Assembly (NCBI RefSeq): GCF_030269545.1
Contig: NZ_BSTN01000001.1
Span: forward strand, 451,204 to 515,203
Direction: 5' to 3'
DNA from: Actinomadura sp. NBRC 104425
Lineage (GTDB): Bacteria > Actinomycetota > Actinomycetes > Streptosporangiales > Streptosporangiaceae
DNA: 64,000 nucleotides
The notes beneath the pieces are model-generated. The model did not search any database, had not been told where the DNA came from, and saw only the letters and a list, made by a program, of their open reading frames with translations. The translations under genes and the position numbers were made by a program. Positions 18,203 to 27,527 of the stretch are shown piece by piece. Every line of letters begins with the position of its first letter. The stretch's first letter is position 1.

Positions 18203-19051
18203 ATGCGTCTGACAATCACCGACCCGGACCGGCTGGGCACGATCATGCTTCCCGGCGGGCGCATGCTCGGCTACGCCGAGCGGGGCCCGGCCGACGGCGT
18301 GCCCGTGCTGCTGTGCGGGGGCGCCGGGTGGAGCAGGTGGCTCGGGTTCGACGCGCCGGACATGCGGCTGGTGACGGTGGACCGGCCGGGGCTCGGCGCA
18401 TCCGATCCGTGCCCCGGCCGCACGCTGCTGGACTGGGCGGACGACGTGGCGCACCTGGTCGCCGAGCTCGGGCTGGACGCGCCGCGCGTGGTGGGCTTCT
18501 CGCAGGGCGCGCCGTTCGCGCTGGCGTGCGCCGTCCGCGGCGTCGCGGCGGCGGTCGCGGTGGTGTCCGGCGGCGACGAGCTGGCGCATCCGGTGTTCGC
18601 CGAGTGCCTGCCGCCGGACATCCGCGGGCTGGTGGATCTGGTGGCGTCCGACCCGGCCGCCGCCGAGGCCGAGTTCGCCGCGTTCGGCGATCCCGACGCG
18701 ATGTGGCGGATGAGCGTCGAGGGCAGCCCCGCCGTGGACCGCGACGTGTACCTGCGGCCCGACTTCGAGGCGGCGTTCCGGCGGGCGCTGTCGGAGGGGT
18801 TCGCGCAGGGCGCGGGCGGCTACGCGCACGACACGGTGCTGCACTTGTCGCGGTGGCCGTTCGACGTGGCGGACATCGCCGTCCCCGTGGACCTGTGGTA
18901 CGGCGGCCAGGACACCAACCCCACGCATTCGCCCGACTTCGGCGCGACGCTGGCCCGGCGCATCCCGGGGGCGCGCCGCCACTTCCTGCCCGAGGCTGGC
19001 GGCGCGCTTTTGTGGACGCACGCCGAGCAGATCGTGCGGGGCGACCGGTAG
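18203..19051 (+). CDS. Alpha/beta-fold hydrolase
   Basis: A 282-residue serine hydrolase. The nucleophile elbow is GFSQG (Ser100), preceded by the VDRPGLGASDP loop typical of haloperoxidase/esterase-type enzymes. The acid is probably the Asp in GGQDTN and the base the His in WTHAEQI near the C-terminus. No signal peptide is seen, so it is cytoplasmic. ATG 18203 was chosen over a TTG three codons upstream. The oxyanion segment is CGGAGWSRW rather than the common HG motif. The substrate is unknown. Confidence 0.85.
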   Translation: MRLTITDPDRLGTIMLPGGRMLGYAERGPADGVPVLLCGGAGWSRWLGFDAPDMRLVTVDRPGLGASDPCPGRTLLDWADDVAHLVAELGLDAPRVVGFSQGAPFALACAVRGVAAAVAVVSGGDELAHPVFAECLPPDIRGLVDLVASDPAAAEAEFAAFGDPDAMWRMSVEGSPAVDRDVYLRPDFEAAFRRALSEGFAQGAGGYAHDTVLHLSRWPFDVADIAVPVDLWYGGQDTNPTHSPDFGATLARRIPGARRHFLPEAGGALLWTHAEQIVRGDR

Positions 19052-19084
19052 CCCCTTCCGCGCCGTGAGAAGGGCCGCCGCCGG

Positions 19085-22000
19085 TCACGGCGCGTTCGTG
19101 CCGCGGTGGACGTCCAGGGCGAAGCGGAGGCGGGCTTCGACGAGGTCGTGCTCGTCGGGCGGGCATGCGAGCCGGGCGCGGGCGGCGGCGATGAGCTGGT
19201 CGTCGGTGAGGTCGGGGTCCTGCCGGGCGATGCGGCCGATCAGTTCCACCAGTTCCCGGCGCTTGTAGGTGGCGATGGACCGCCCCGGAGGCGCGCTCGG
19301 CGCGGCGGGCGCGGGCGGGGGTTCGGCGGCCTGGCGCGGGCGGCCGCCCAGAGCGTTGAGCAGCACGGCGAACAGAGGCGCGGTCGGGCTGATCACCTCG
19401 CGCAGGCCGGCCGGGAGGTCTGAAGGGGGCGGGGCGCCGTCGGGCATGGGCAGCGGCGGGCCGCCCTCCCCCACCAGGATGACGCGGGGCGCGTGCCACA
19501 GCAGGAACAGCGCCTCGGCCCCGGCGCCGTGTTCTCCGTCGATGATGACGGCGTCGAACGCGTCGGGGTCGGGTGCCAGCGCGTCGGGGACGTCCCACAG
19601 CGGGAGCACCCAGGCCGGTACCAGGTGCGGCCGGGCGAGCGCCGCTCCCCAGGCGCGGGCGGCGAGCAGTTCGGCGTCCAGGTCGCGGTGCCGCGTCTCG
19701 GCCTCGGCGAGCGCCTGGCGCACGCGGGTCTCCGCCGGGGAGCGGGCGTGCTCGGCCAGGCGGCCCGACACATGCGCCCACGTCCACGCCTCGTCCCAGC
19801 GTGCGGCCCGTTCCGTCCACGCGGCGTCGCGGGCGGTGGCCGCCAGCGCGTCGGCCAGGCCGGGGTGGACGGCGCGGACGCGGCCGAGCAGCTCCTCGCA
19901 CCGAACCTGCAGGTCGCGTTCGCGGCGGGCGGCGGCCAGGCCGTCGAGGGCGCGGGCGTAGGCGGCGGCGTCGCGGTCGTCGAGTGCGGCCAGCGCGGCG
20001 CGCAGTTCGGGCGGGTCGTCCTCGCCGCGGGGGATGGAGTCGCGCAGCGCGGTCAGGTCGGCGGTGGCCCGTCCGGCGTCCACGCCGAGCAGGGCGCTGC
20101 GCAGGCCGGTGAGGTACTCGTGCCACAGCTCCGGGCGGTGCAGCGGGACGTCCAGGCCCGCGCCGTCCAGCAGTGCGGCGGTCTCCTCCAGCGCGGGCAG
20201 GGCCGCACGGACGCGCGCCACCCGTTCGTGGGCGCGGTGGAACCGGGCCAGGCGCTCGTGCGGCTGCGCGTCGGCGGGGAAGTCGGCGCCGGTCGCCTCC
20301 CACGCCTGCTGCAGCTCCCGGCATGCGTCCAGGGCCTCCAGGTAGGCGCACAGCACGGCCAGCCGGTCGGGCGTGTTGGGCGGGCGGCCGTCCACGCGGG
20401 CGCCCGACAGCAGCGGCTCGGCGCGGCGCTGCGGGGCCGGGCGCAGCGGGCCGCGTTTGAGGGCGCCGCCGTCGGCCAGGTAGCCGCGCAGCCCCTCGGC
20501 CGCGTCCGCCAGTTCGCGCGGGTCGCCCGGGGGCGGCACGACGCGGCGTCCGGCGGTGGACGCGGCGGCGCGCGCGGCCTCCTCGGCCCGTGCGGCCAGT
20601 GCGGCGACCCGCGCCCAGGCGGCGGTGCGGCGCCGGGCGAGGGCGTCGGTGAACGCGCGGGCGGCCTGGTCGCCGGCATCCCAGTCGTCCGGGTCCTCGC
20701 TGAGGCCGAGGTCGCGCAGCGTCGCGGTCACCGCCGTCGCGCACGCGTCCAGGCGGGCGAGGGTGGCGACGTCCATCTCGCGCAGCCGCCGCGACAGGCC
20801 GGTCTCGGCCTCCTCCGCGCGGGCCCGGGCCTTGGCCTCCTCGTCGATGAGCGTCCGCACGTAGGCGGGGCTGGGCAGCGTGCCGGGGTCGACGTCGCGC
20901 TGCGCGGGACGGGCGCGCCGCACGGGCGTCTCGGCGGCGAGCAGCCCCACCAGCTCGGCCGCCTCGGCGGCGGTGAGGGGCGGCTGCGCGGGCAGGTCCG
21001 GGCGGGGCGGCAGCCAGGAATGGTCGGCCGCCTCGGCCGCGATCCGCCGTTCCACCTCCGCGCGGGTGCCGCGGTATCCGGGGGCGAGGTCGCAGCGGTC
21101 GGCGGCGAGCGTGACGGCGAGGCGTTCGCGCAGTCCGGCGACGGTGCGGGCAGCTTCGTCGCGGCGCAGTTCGAGGGCGGCGACGTGCCGCCGGTGCCGG
21201 GACGGGTCGTGTCCGGCTGCGCGGGCGGCCAGGGCCTCGGCGACCCGGTCGCCGTCGCCGGCGCCCGCGCACAGATCGGCGAGGCCGGAGGGCAGGCCGG
21301 TCAGCAGCCGCCGCGCGGCCCGCTCGTCGGCGCACGCCACCAGCGCGCGGCGGCCGCGCGCCAGCAGCCCGCAGAGCAGGTCGGCGGCCGTGCCGAGGGC
21401 GCGTTCGGGGACGTGCATCAGCGGCCTGCCGCCGAGCGAGGGGTCCAGCAGGCGGGCGAGGCCGCGGGACGTTGTGCCCTCGTGCGAGGAGCCGCTCGTA
21501 GTGGTCGGCGAGGGCGGTGCGGCCGGGCGGGCGGACCACCAGCGCGGGCGCGAGCCGTACGTGCGGCTCCGGCGGGGGCGAGACCGGGTCGTCCGGGGGC
21601 CACTCCGCGTGGACGGGCACGCCGCCCTCGAACGCCGCCGAGCCCCACGCGCGCAGGACCTCGCAGACCGACGCGCCCAGCCCGAACCCCTGACCGGCGC
21701 GTACGGCGTCGCGGACCCGGTCGGCGTGCCCGGCGCGGAAGCCCGGCGCCCCGGTGAGCAGTTCGCGGTCGCGCAGCGCCGTGGGCCCGGTGAGGACGAC
21801 GTCGACGCGTTCGGTGCGTTCGTCCACCACGACGCCCACCGGCGTGGCCAGCAGGTGGCCGCGGACCGGCGGGCCGTCCCCCGGACGCCACGACAGCAGC
21901 CCCGCCGCCAGCACCACCTCGTGCCCGGCGGACGACAGCTCGGCCAGTTCGCGCAGCGTCCGGTACCAGTGCCGCAGCGCCAGCCAGCCGTCGAACTCCT

Positions 22001-22220
22001 CCAGCACGGCGGGCGGCGTCAGCGGGATGAACGGCACGCTGAACAGCACGTCGCCCGGCCCGGCGTCGGTCTCGACGTAGACGTCGCCGGGCAGTTCGGC
22101 CAGCCAGTGGACGCGCTCGCGCCGGGCGGCGCCGCGGGCGGGCGCGCGGCGCACGCGGGCCAGGTCGCGCAGGTACCGCAGCAGCCCGGACGGGTCCGCC
22201 GCGCCGCCCCTGGTGTCCAC
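19085..22220 (-). pseudogene. Degenerate SF1-helicase-like AAA protein, split by a frameshift
   Basis: Two frames together encode one protein of about 1040 residues. GTG 22220, with AAGGAGG just upstream, opens a frame through YVETDAGPGDVLFSVPFIPL to ALADHYERL. The second frame carries SSHEGTTSRGLARLLDPSLG, then LLCGLLARGRRALVACADE and the rest to the stop at 19085. The first frame has no stop for kilobases and loses G/C third positions at about 21485-21500, where the second gains them: the mark of a one-base indel. The layout resembles SF1 helicases of the DUF3320/AAA_11 kind. The Walker A loop is replaced by PERALGTAADLL and Walker B by FDAVIIDGEHG, so ATPase activity is doubtful even in an intact copy. 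Confidence 0.7.
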
Positions 22221-22615
22221 GGCCCTCCTTCCGCCGCGCGTCCCCCGCCTGTCCGACGTCCCGATCTAACACTGCGGGACGTCCGGGTCCAAGCGCGGCG
22301 AAATGGCCGGGAGATCACCCCAAATGACCAGGAGAAAATGACGGCGAATCGAGATCGCCGCGGCCCGCGGCCTGCTAGAAACTCCTATCGGTCCTGGCCG
22401 CGGGAGAGTGCCACAGGAATCGGGAAACCGGGGAACGCGGCCGGATCGAGGGCGGGCGGCGGCCATGGCACGGGGGGACTCTTCCGCCCGCGCGGGGTCT
22501 CGGCGACCTGGACGGGGGCGTCGCCGGGCGGCACCGCGCGGGCGAGACTCGGACTCCATGGCCGCCGCCCGCCTCGTGGCCGACCGGTGCCGGGCCGACC
22601 GGTGCCGGGGGCGGG
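22221..22615. other. Intergenic stretch without a supported gene
   Basis: This 395-base gap holds the promoter of the leftward helicase-like gene and the downstream region of the PspC gene. Its left third is less GC-rich than its surroundings. A short direct repeat (GACCGGTGCCGGG, twice within 40 bases near 22580-22615) is the only structure seen. No frame shows coding bias. Confidence 0.5.
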
Positions 22616-22819
22616 TCAGTGGGCGCGGGCCGCGTGCTTGTCCTCGCTCGGCAGCATCACCCACAGGATCAGGTACACGACGAACTGCGGGCCGGGCAGC
22701 ACGCACGACAGCACTGCCAGCAGCCGGACCGTCGTCGGGCTCATCTGGAACCGGCGGGCGAGCCCGGCGCACACTCCGCCGATCATCCGTCCGCGGCGGG
22801 GGCGGTAGAGACCTTCCAT
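22616..22819 (-). CDS. PspC-domain small membrane protein
   Basis: A 67-residue PspC-type protein. YRPRRGRMIGGVCAGLARRF is the domain signature (basic N-terminus, GGVCAGLA turn), followed by SPTTVRLLAVLSCVLPGPQF and a membrane helix ending YLILWVMLPSED. PspC proteins sit in the inner membrane and in other bacteria act in envelope-stress signalling; here the domain stands alone with no kinase or PspA neighbour. ATG 22819 is the only reasonable start, with a weak ribosome site. Confidence 0.9.
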   Translation of the reverse strand: MEGLYRPRRGRMIGGVCAGLARRFQMSPTTVRLLAVLSCVLPGPQFVVYLILWVMLPSEDKHAARAH

Positions 22820-22970
22820 TGTCTTCGTCCCTGTCGATGGAACCGGGCCGGTGGGGCCGGGTGCCCCGCCGTCTGCGGGCCACGTCCACCACGCTACGAA
22901 CGGGGCGTCCCGGTCCGGATCGGCCGTACGGCCTGTCCTCGCCCCCTACCCGCGGACTAGGGGACGACCC

Positions 22971-23648
22971 CTACGGGACGACGGTCCGGCCGCCGCCGTC
23001 ATTTTGCGCGGCGACGAGACCGGGCAGGGACGCCAGGTCGTCCAGGACGAACTGGCAGCGGCGCAGCGCGTCGTCGTCGCGCTGGATGTGGCCCCACGGG
23101 CCGCGCCGCAGGAAGGCGACCCGCATCCCGTGGGCGAGCGCGGGCCGCACGTCGTTGTCGATCCTGTCCCCCACGTACAGCACGTGCGCGGGCGGCACAC
23201 CGGCGTGCTGGGCGCACCGGTCGAAGAACTCCCGGGACGGTTTCTCCACACCCCACACGGCGGAGATGCCGACCACGTCCGCCTCCAGCCCCAGGGCGGC
23301 GAACCGCCCGGCGGCCTCGGCGGGCTGGTTGCCCGCGACGCCCACGTACAGCCCCTGCGCGCGCAACGCCGACAGGCACGCGCGCGCGTCGGGATACAGG
23401 TCGTCGGGGCCGAACCCGTTGGGCACCCCCGCCTCGGCCCGCTTCTTCTCCTCCGCGGCCAGGTCGAACCCCGGGCGGAAGTAGGAGAACAGGTCGGCGT
23501 AGTCTCCGCCGGTGGCCAGCACCGCGCCGAGCTTGGCCAGGAACGTGTGCCTGGGCACGCCCAGCCAGTCGGCCCAGCGGCCGTAGATCTCGCCCTCGTT
23601 GATGAGGGTCTCGCCGATGTCGAAGAAGACCGCCTCGATGGGCTTCAC
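22971..23648 (-). CDS. HAD-superfamily hydrolase
   Basis: A 225-residue HAD-type phosphatase. Motif I is FFDIGETL with nucleophile Asp10; the usual second Asp is Gly12, as in a subset of this group. Motif II is the VAGN segment, the Lys is in VEKPS and motif III is VGDRIDNDV. The helical cap lies at residues 20-90. Its GTG start at 23648 overlaps the stop of the upstream MBL gene as GTGA, so the two are translationally coupled. The coupling suggests related substrates, but neither substrate can be read from sequence. Confidence 0.9.
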   Translation of the reverse strand: MKPIEAVFFDIGETLINEGEIYGRWADWLGVPRHTFLAKLGAVLATGGDYADLFSYFRPGFDLAAEEKKRAEAGVPNGFGPDDLYPDARACLSALRAQGLYVGVAGNQPAEAAGRFAALGLEADVVGISAVWGVEKPSREFFDRCAQHAGVPPAHVLYVGDRIDNDVRPALAHGMRVAFLRRGPWGHIQRDDDALRRCQFVLDDLASLPGLVAAQNDGGGRTVVP

Positions 23649-24298
23649 GACGAGCCGAGCTCCACGGACTCGCCGGGGGCGAGGCGGCGGAAGTCCTTGC
23701 CCGCCTCCTCTCCGGCGGTGGTGACGTGCTTCATCATCACGTTCAGGCCGACGTCGTTGAGCAGCCCGTCATGCACGACGAACGCGCGCTCCGGCCGCAC
23801 CTCGCGGAGGTAGGCGTACATCTCCGGAACCTTCATCCAGGGCGCGTTGCCGGGCAGGCACAGGGTCGGCACGGGCTCGGAGGGGACGGTCAGCGCGTCC
23901 CCCGGGTGGAAGACCTCCCCGTCGACGAGGAAGCCGACGTTGGGGATGGGCGGGACGTCCGGGTGCAGGATCTCGTGGTCCTCCCCGTAGACGTGCACGT
24001 CGAAGCCCGCCACCGTCACCGCGTCGCCATGCCCCACCTCGTGCACCCGGCCGCCGAGGTCGGCCAGGCTGCGGGCGACGACGCGGGACGCCCACACCTG
24101 GAGGGCGGGGTCGTCGGAGAGGGCCTTGCGCAGCCGGTCGGCGTCGAAGTGGTCGGGGTGCTCGTGGGTGATCAGGACCGCGTTCGCGCCCGTCAGGGCG
24201 GCGTCGGCCTCCGGGGTGAACGCCCCGGGGTCGATGACGAGGGTCCGGTCGTCCTTCTGGATCCGCACGCAGGCGTGTCCGAACTTGGTGAGACGCAT
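23645..24298 (-). CDS. UlaG-like metallo-beta-lactamase-fold hydrolase
   Basis: A 217-residue MBL-fold protein. The metal-binding motif is H45-E-H47-P-D49-H50 (LITHEHPDHF), with further ligands in the GHGD, HPGD and VVHDG segments. The N-terminus MRLTKFGHACVRI is typical of UlaG-like proteins that act on phosphate esters or lactones. It is the first gene of a two-gene unit with the HAD hydrolase. ATG 24298 is clear. Confidence 0.9.
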   Translation of the reverse strand: MRLTKFGHACVRIQKDDRTLVIDPGAFTPEADAALTGANAVLITHEHPDHFDADRLRKALSDDPALQVWASRVVARSLADLGGRVHEVGHGDAVTVAGFDVHVYGEDHEILHPDVPPIPNVGFLVDGEVFHPGDALTVPSEPVPTLCLPGNAPWMKVPEMYAYLREVRPERAFVVHDGLLNDVGLNVMMKHVTTAGEEAGKDFRRLAPGESVELGSS

Positions 24299-24355
24299 TG
24301 CCTCATTTTTTCACGCCGGCCCCATGCCCGTCGTTCCGCCCCGCCGCCTGAAAAC

Positions 24356-24487
24356 TCAGGTGAGGGCGGCGACGAACGCGCCGATCGCCAGCCCGAACGC
24401 GACCATGGTGAGCAGGACGAACGCGGCGACGACCGCGCAGGCAAGACCGCGCGGCTGGTCGCGCCACGACGGTCTGCTTCGGCCCAC
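24356..24487 (-). CDS. Very small single-span membrane protein
   Basis: A 43-residue protein: a short basic, Trp-containing head (GRSRPSWRDQPRG) and one helix (LACAVVAAFVLLTMVAFGLA). Nearly all codons end in G or C apart from the first few, which supports coding. GTG at 24487 is the only in-frame start and the ribosome site is weak. It lies 57 bases upstream of the MBL gene in the same orientation and could be cotranscribed. I do not recognise the family. Confidence 0.5.
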   Translation of the reverse strand: MGRSRPSWRDQPRGLACAVVAAFVLLTMVAFGLAIGAFVAALT

Positions 24488-24696
24488 CCGGCCAGTGTCG
24501 CAGAAGACATGTCACAGAAGACACGTCACAGAAGACACAAGGCAGGGCATGACAGACGCCGGGGCGCCGTCCGGCCGCAGCCGGACCGGCGCCCCGGCGC
24601 ATGCTCCGCCGTTCTCCTGGTCGAGCGGGGTGGGACCAGGACGACGCACCGCCGCACCCGCGGCGGCGTCCCGGCGGGCCCCTGGGACGGGAGTGG

Positions 24697-24984
24697 TCAG
24701 GCGGTCGCCTGGGCGAGGGTGAACGCCACCTCGCCTTGCGCGTCCACCTGCGCGTCCAGGGTCTTGTCGTCCAGCAGCCGCGCCACGACGGGTTCAAGGT
24801 AGACCCGGGCGCCCTCCTCCTCGACGATCTGGTCGCCCTCCTCGGGGGCGGACGCGACCGACAGGCGCAGGGCGTCCGAGCCGTCGACACCGGACTCTAT
24901 GCGGATCCCGGTTTCCGGCGGCAGTTCGGGGTCGGCGGTCACGGTGCGGATGACCTGGACGGCCCCACTGGTCAGCGTGAGCAC
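24697..24984 (-). CDS. HesB/IscA-fold protein without cysteines
   Basis: A 95-residue protein with the strand order of the A-type iron-sulfur carrier fold (SGAVQVIRTV; GIRIESGVDG; LRLSVASAPEEGDQIVEEEG; VYLEPVVARLLDDKTLDAQV). It contains no cysteine, whereas true IscA/HesB carriers have three, so it cannot hold a cluster the same way. GTG at 24984 was chosen because GGAG lies seven bases upstream; the frame upstream is Arg/Gly-rich with no coding bias. Genome annotations often label such proteins HesB; the real role is unknown. Confidence 0.75.
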   Translation of the reverse strand: MLTLTSGAVQVIRTVTADPELPPETGIRIESGVDGSDALRLSVASAPEEGDQIVEEEGARVYLEPVVARLLDDKTLDAQVDAQGEVAFTLAQATA

Positions 24985-25106
24985 GATGGGCTCCTCACGT
25001 CTCGGTTTCTGGCCGCAGGTCGGCGGGACCAGAGCCCCGCGGACCTGTTCGCCCCACCCTCCCCGGTCATCCGCCCCGGTAAACGTCGCCGCGCCGAATA
25101 TCCAGG

Positions 25107-26060
25107 TCAGGAGCCGGGTGCCAGCGCCCGCACCGCCTCCGCGGGCGACAGCCCGCCGCCCACGACCGCCACGATCGGCGTGGTCAGCCCGTTGTCGACG
25201 TACTCGCGGATCCGCTCCCGGCACGCCTCGGGCGGGCCGTGCACGATCAGGTCGTCCACCACCTCGTCCGGGATCACCTCCAGCGCCTTCTTGCGGTCGC
25301 CCGCCGCCCACGCCTCGTTCATGGGGGCGAGCGCCTCGCCGCGGCCCAGCCACTCATGGAACGCCCGGTAGACCGGGACGGTCATGTACGCGGCGATCAT
25401 CCAGCGGCCGACGCGGCGGGCCTCGTCGGCGTCGGCGGTGGGGCAGACGAACAGCCGGGCGATCAACTCGGGCTCGTCGCCGATCACTCCGCGCACCGTC
25501 CGCACGTCCTTGGGCGACAGCCAGTTGGTGATGGCGCCGTCGGCCTCGCGGGCGGCCAGCCGCAGCATGCCGGGGCGCAGCGCGGCCAGCACGATCGGCG
25601 GCGGGGTGTCCGGGGCCTTCTCCAGCCGGAAGCCCTTGACGGAGAACGTGGCGTAGTCCTCGGTGACCTTCTCGCCCGCCAGCGCGCGGCGCAGGAAGCG
25701 CAGCGTGTCGCGGACCCGCTTGTACGGCTCGTCGAACGCGATGCCGTTCCAGCGCTGCACGATCGTGTCGGACGAGGTGCCGATGCCCAGCACGAACCGT
25801 CCGGGCGCCAGGTCGGCGAGGGTGGCGGCGTGCTGGGCCAGCAGCGCGGGGCCGCGCGTGTAGGCCGGCACGATCGCCGGGCCCAGGCGCAGCCGCGGCG
25901 CCCACTGCGAGGCCAGCGCCAGCGGGGTGAAGGCGTCGGCCCCGTTGGTCTCGGCGGACCAGACGTCGGTGTAGCCGAGGTCGGCGAGCCCGGCGACGAT
26001 CTCGCGGTGCTCGGCCAGCGGCACCCCGGTCATCGGGATGGTCAGGCCCCAGCGGGACAT
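25107..26060 (-). CDS. LLM-class F420-dependent oxidoreductase
   Basis: A 317-residue luciferase-like TIM-barrel enzyme: LGYTDVWSAET, FTPLALASQWAPRLRLGPAI, LAPGRFVLGIGTSS, and the C-terminal VHGPPEACRERIREYVDNGL typical of the F420-using group. It should use reduced F420 for hydride transfer to an unknown carbonyl or alkene. AAGGAG precedes ATG 26060. It lies 54 bases downstream of the SDR gene on the same strand, and the pair is divergent from the DUF35-thiolase pair. In mycobacteria a homologous oxidoreductase (Rv3520c) sits beside DUF35 and Ltp genes of cholesterol breakdown, which suggests the same kind of pathway here. Confidence 0.9.
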   Translation of the reverse strand: MSRWGLTIPMTGVPLAEHREIVAGLADLGYTDVWSAETNGADAFTPLALASQWAPRLRLGPAIVPAYTRGPALLAQHAATLADLAPGRFVLGIGTSSDTIVQRWNGIAFDEPYKRVRDTLRFLRRALAGEKVTEDYATFSVKGFRLEKAPDTPPPIVLAALRPGMLRLAAREADGAITNWLSPKDVRTVRGVIGDEPELIARLFVCPTADADEARRVGRWMIAAYMTVPVYRAFHEWLGRGEALAPMNEAWAAGDRKKALEVIPDEVVDDLIVHGPPEACRERIREYVDNGLTTPIVAVVGGGLSPAEAVRALAPGS

Positions 26061-26114
26061 GTGCGTCTCCTTTCCGGCGGTTCCGGCCTGGTGCCGGGTC
26101 AGGCGCTGTCGGGG

Positions 26115-26882
26115 TCAGGCGATGGAGGGGCGGATGCTGGACCCGCCGTCGATGACGAGGGTCTGGCCGGTCATCCAGGAGGCGGCGTCGCTCGCCAGGA
26201 ACACCGCGGCGCCGGCGATGTCCTCGGGTTCGCCGATCCGGCCGAGCGGCATGTACTTGCTGATCTGCTCCTCGTTGTTCTCCCACAGCGCGCGGGCCAG
26301 ATGCGTCTTGACCAGGCCGGGCGCGATGCAGTTGACCCGCACCTTCGGCGCCAGCTCCATGGCGAACTGCCGGCTGAGGTGGATCACGGCGGCCTTGGTG
26401 GCGTTGTAGTAGCCGATGCCGTGCTCGGTGACCAGGCCGCCGACCGAGGCGATGTTGATGATCGCGCCGCCGCGCTCGCTCATCGACCGCTTCCAGACCA
26501 GGCCGGTCCACTGGACGATGGAGAACTGGTTGACCTGGACGGTCTTGTCGGCGCGGGCCTGGTCGATGTCGACCATGGGGCCGAAGTAGGGGTTGGTGCC
26601 GGCGTTGTTGACCAGCACGTCCACGGCGCCGAACTCGGCGACGGCCGCGTCCACGCAGGCGGCGGCCTGGTCGGCGTCGCCCACGTGCGCGGCCTTGGCC
26701 AGCACGCCGACGCCGGGGTGCGCCGCCTTGATCTCCTCGGCCACCGCGTCCAGCGCGTCCTGCTTGCGCGAGGACAGTACGACGTTGGCGCCTTCGGCGG
26801 CCAGCGCGGTCGCGATGGCCTTGCCGATGCCCCGGGACGCCCCGGTGACCAGCGCGGTCTTTCCCTCCAGTCCGGTCCGCAT
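26115..26882 (-). CDS. SDR-family oxidoreductase
   Basis: A 255-residue classical short-chain dehydrogenase. The NAD(P) motif TGASRGIG is at 13-20, NNAG at 92-95, catalytic Ser146 in IASVGG and Y159-N-A-T-K163. The C-terminal FLASDAASWMTGQTLVIDGG is typical of FabG-like enzymes. It would oxidise or reduce a hydroxyl/ketone on a CoA-bound or steroid-like substrate, to judge by its neighbours. ATG 26882 has GAGGAG five bases upstream; a GTG two codons earlier is less well placed. It is first in a two-gene operon with the LLM enzyme. Confidence 0.92.
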   Translation of the reverse strand: MRTGLEGKTALVTGASRGIGKAIATALAAEGANVVLSSRKQDALDAVAEEIKAAHPGVGVLAKAAHVGDADQAAACVDAAVAEFGAVDVLVNNAGTNPYFGPMVDIDQARADKTVQVNQFSIVQWTGLVWKRSMSERGGAIINIASVGGLVTEHGIGYYNATKAAVIHLSRQFAMELAPKVRVNCIAPGLVKTHLARALWENNEEQISKYMPLGRIGEPEDIAGAAVFLASDAASWMTGQTLVIDGGSSIRPSIA

Positions 26883-26962
26883 GCGCACTCCTCGTTGCTC
26901 GGTGACGGACGATCGCCGTAGCGGCCGAATCCGACTCGGTTTCCTGTCACTGTAGCGAAGTG

Positions 26963-26976
26963 ACTGACCAGTCAGT
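26963..26976. promoter_or_regulatory. Palindromic operator ACTGAC-CA-GTCAGT
   Basis: A 6-2-6 inverted repeat 80 bases upstream of the SDR start and about 85 bases upstream of the DUF35 start. Its reverse complement is exactly the 14-mer at 33395-33408. Its symmetry fits a TetR-type dimer; two TetR genes (28823 and 36317) are nearby candidates. Confidence 0.6.
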
Positions 26977-27022
26977 TAGACCCGGGGGCGTCCGGGTCGG
27001 GACGTCCGCCCGGCCGGCGCCC

Positions 27023-27053
27023 TTGATTTGAACGGGCGCTTGCTTGTTAAGCT
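27023..27053 (+). promoter_or_regulatory. Possible promoter for the DUF35-thiolase operon
   Basis: TTGATT at 27023-27028 and TAAGCT at 27048-27053 are 19 bases apart, and the GTG start follows the second by six bases. A transcript from here would be leaderless, which would explain the lack of a ribosome site before 27060. Confidence 0.35.
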
Positions 27054-27059
27054 TCGGCG

Positions 27060-27527
27060 GTGAGCACCAAACAGCGGCGTCCGGCCGTCGCAGGCTGGTT
27101 CACCACCGGGGACGCTCCGGACGGACCGGGCGTCCGGCTGCTCGGTACCCGGTGCACCGCCTGCGGCACCCCCTACTTCCCCCGCAACGACCTCGCCTGC
27201 CGCAACCCCGGCTGCGGCGGCCCCAAGGACGGCTCCGAACTGGAGGAGCACGCGCTGTCCCCGCGCGGGCGGATCTGGTCCTACACCGACGCCCGCTACA
27301 CACCCCCGCCTCCGTACGTCGCGGCCGACCCGTTCCGCCCGTTCGCCATCGCGGCCGTGGAACTGGAGGCCGAGCGGATGATCGTGCTCGGCCAGGTCGT
27401 CCCGGACGTCACCACGGCCGATCTGGCGGTGGGCATGGAGGTCGAGCTGACCGAGGGCGTCCTGTACGAGGACGACGAGGCGCAGTACACCGTCTGGATG
27501 TGGCGGCCGAGCGGGAGGCGGGCATGA
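27060..27527 (+). CDS. Zn-ribbon/OB-fold DUF35 protein
   Basis: A 155-residue DUF35 protein. The rubredoxin-like zinc ribbon has Cys32, Cys35, Cys47 and Cys52, followed by an OB fold (GRIWSYTDARY; FAIAAVELEAERMIVLGQVV; VGMEVELTEGVLYED). Such proteins pair with thiolase-fold partners; in steroid side-chain breakdown the DUF35 part of ChsH2 forms a complex with the Ltp2 aldolase. Its stop overlaps the ATG of the thiolase-fold gene (ATGA), supporting a two-protein complex. No ribosome site is visible before the GTG. Confidence 0.9.
   Translation: MSTKQRRPAVAGWFTTGDAPDGPGVRLLGTRCTACGTPYFPRNDLACRNPGCGGPKDGSELEEHALSPRGRIWSYTDARYTPPPPYVAADPFRPFAIAAVELEAERMIVLGQVVPDVTTADLAVGMEVELTEGVLYEDDEAQYTVWMWRPSGRRA

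Noticed and set aside
18243..21480. Continuation of the helicase-like N-terminal frame down to 18243
   Set aside because: After about 21490 it turns Arg/Pro-rich and crosses the hydrolase gene; it is the out-of-frame extension after the frameshift, not a real protein.
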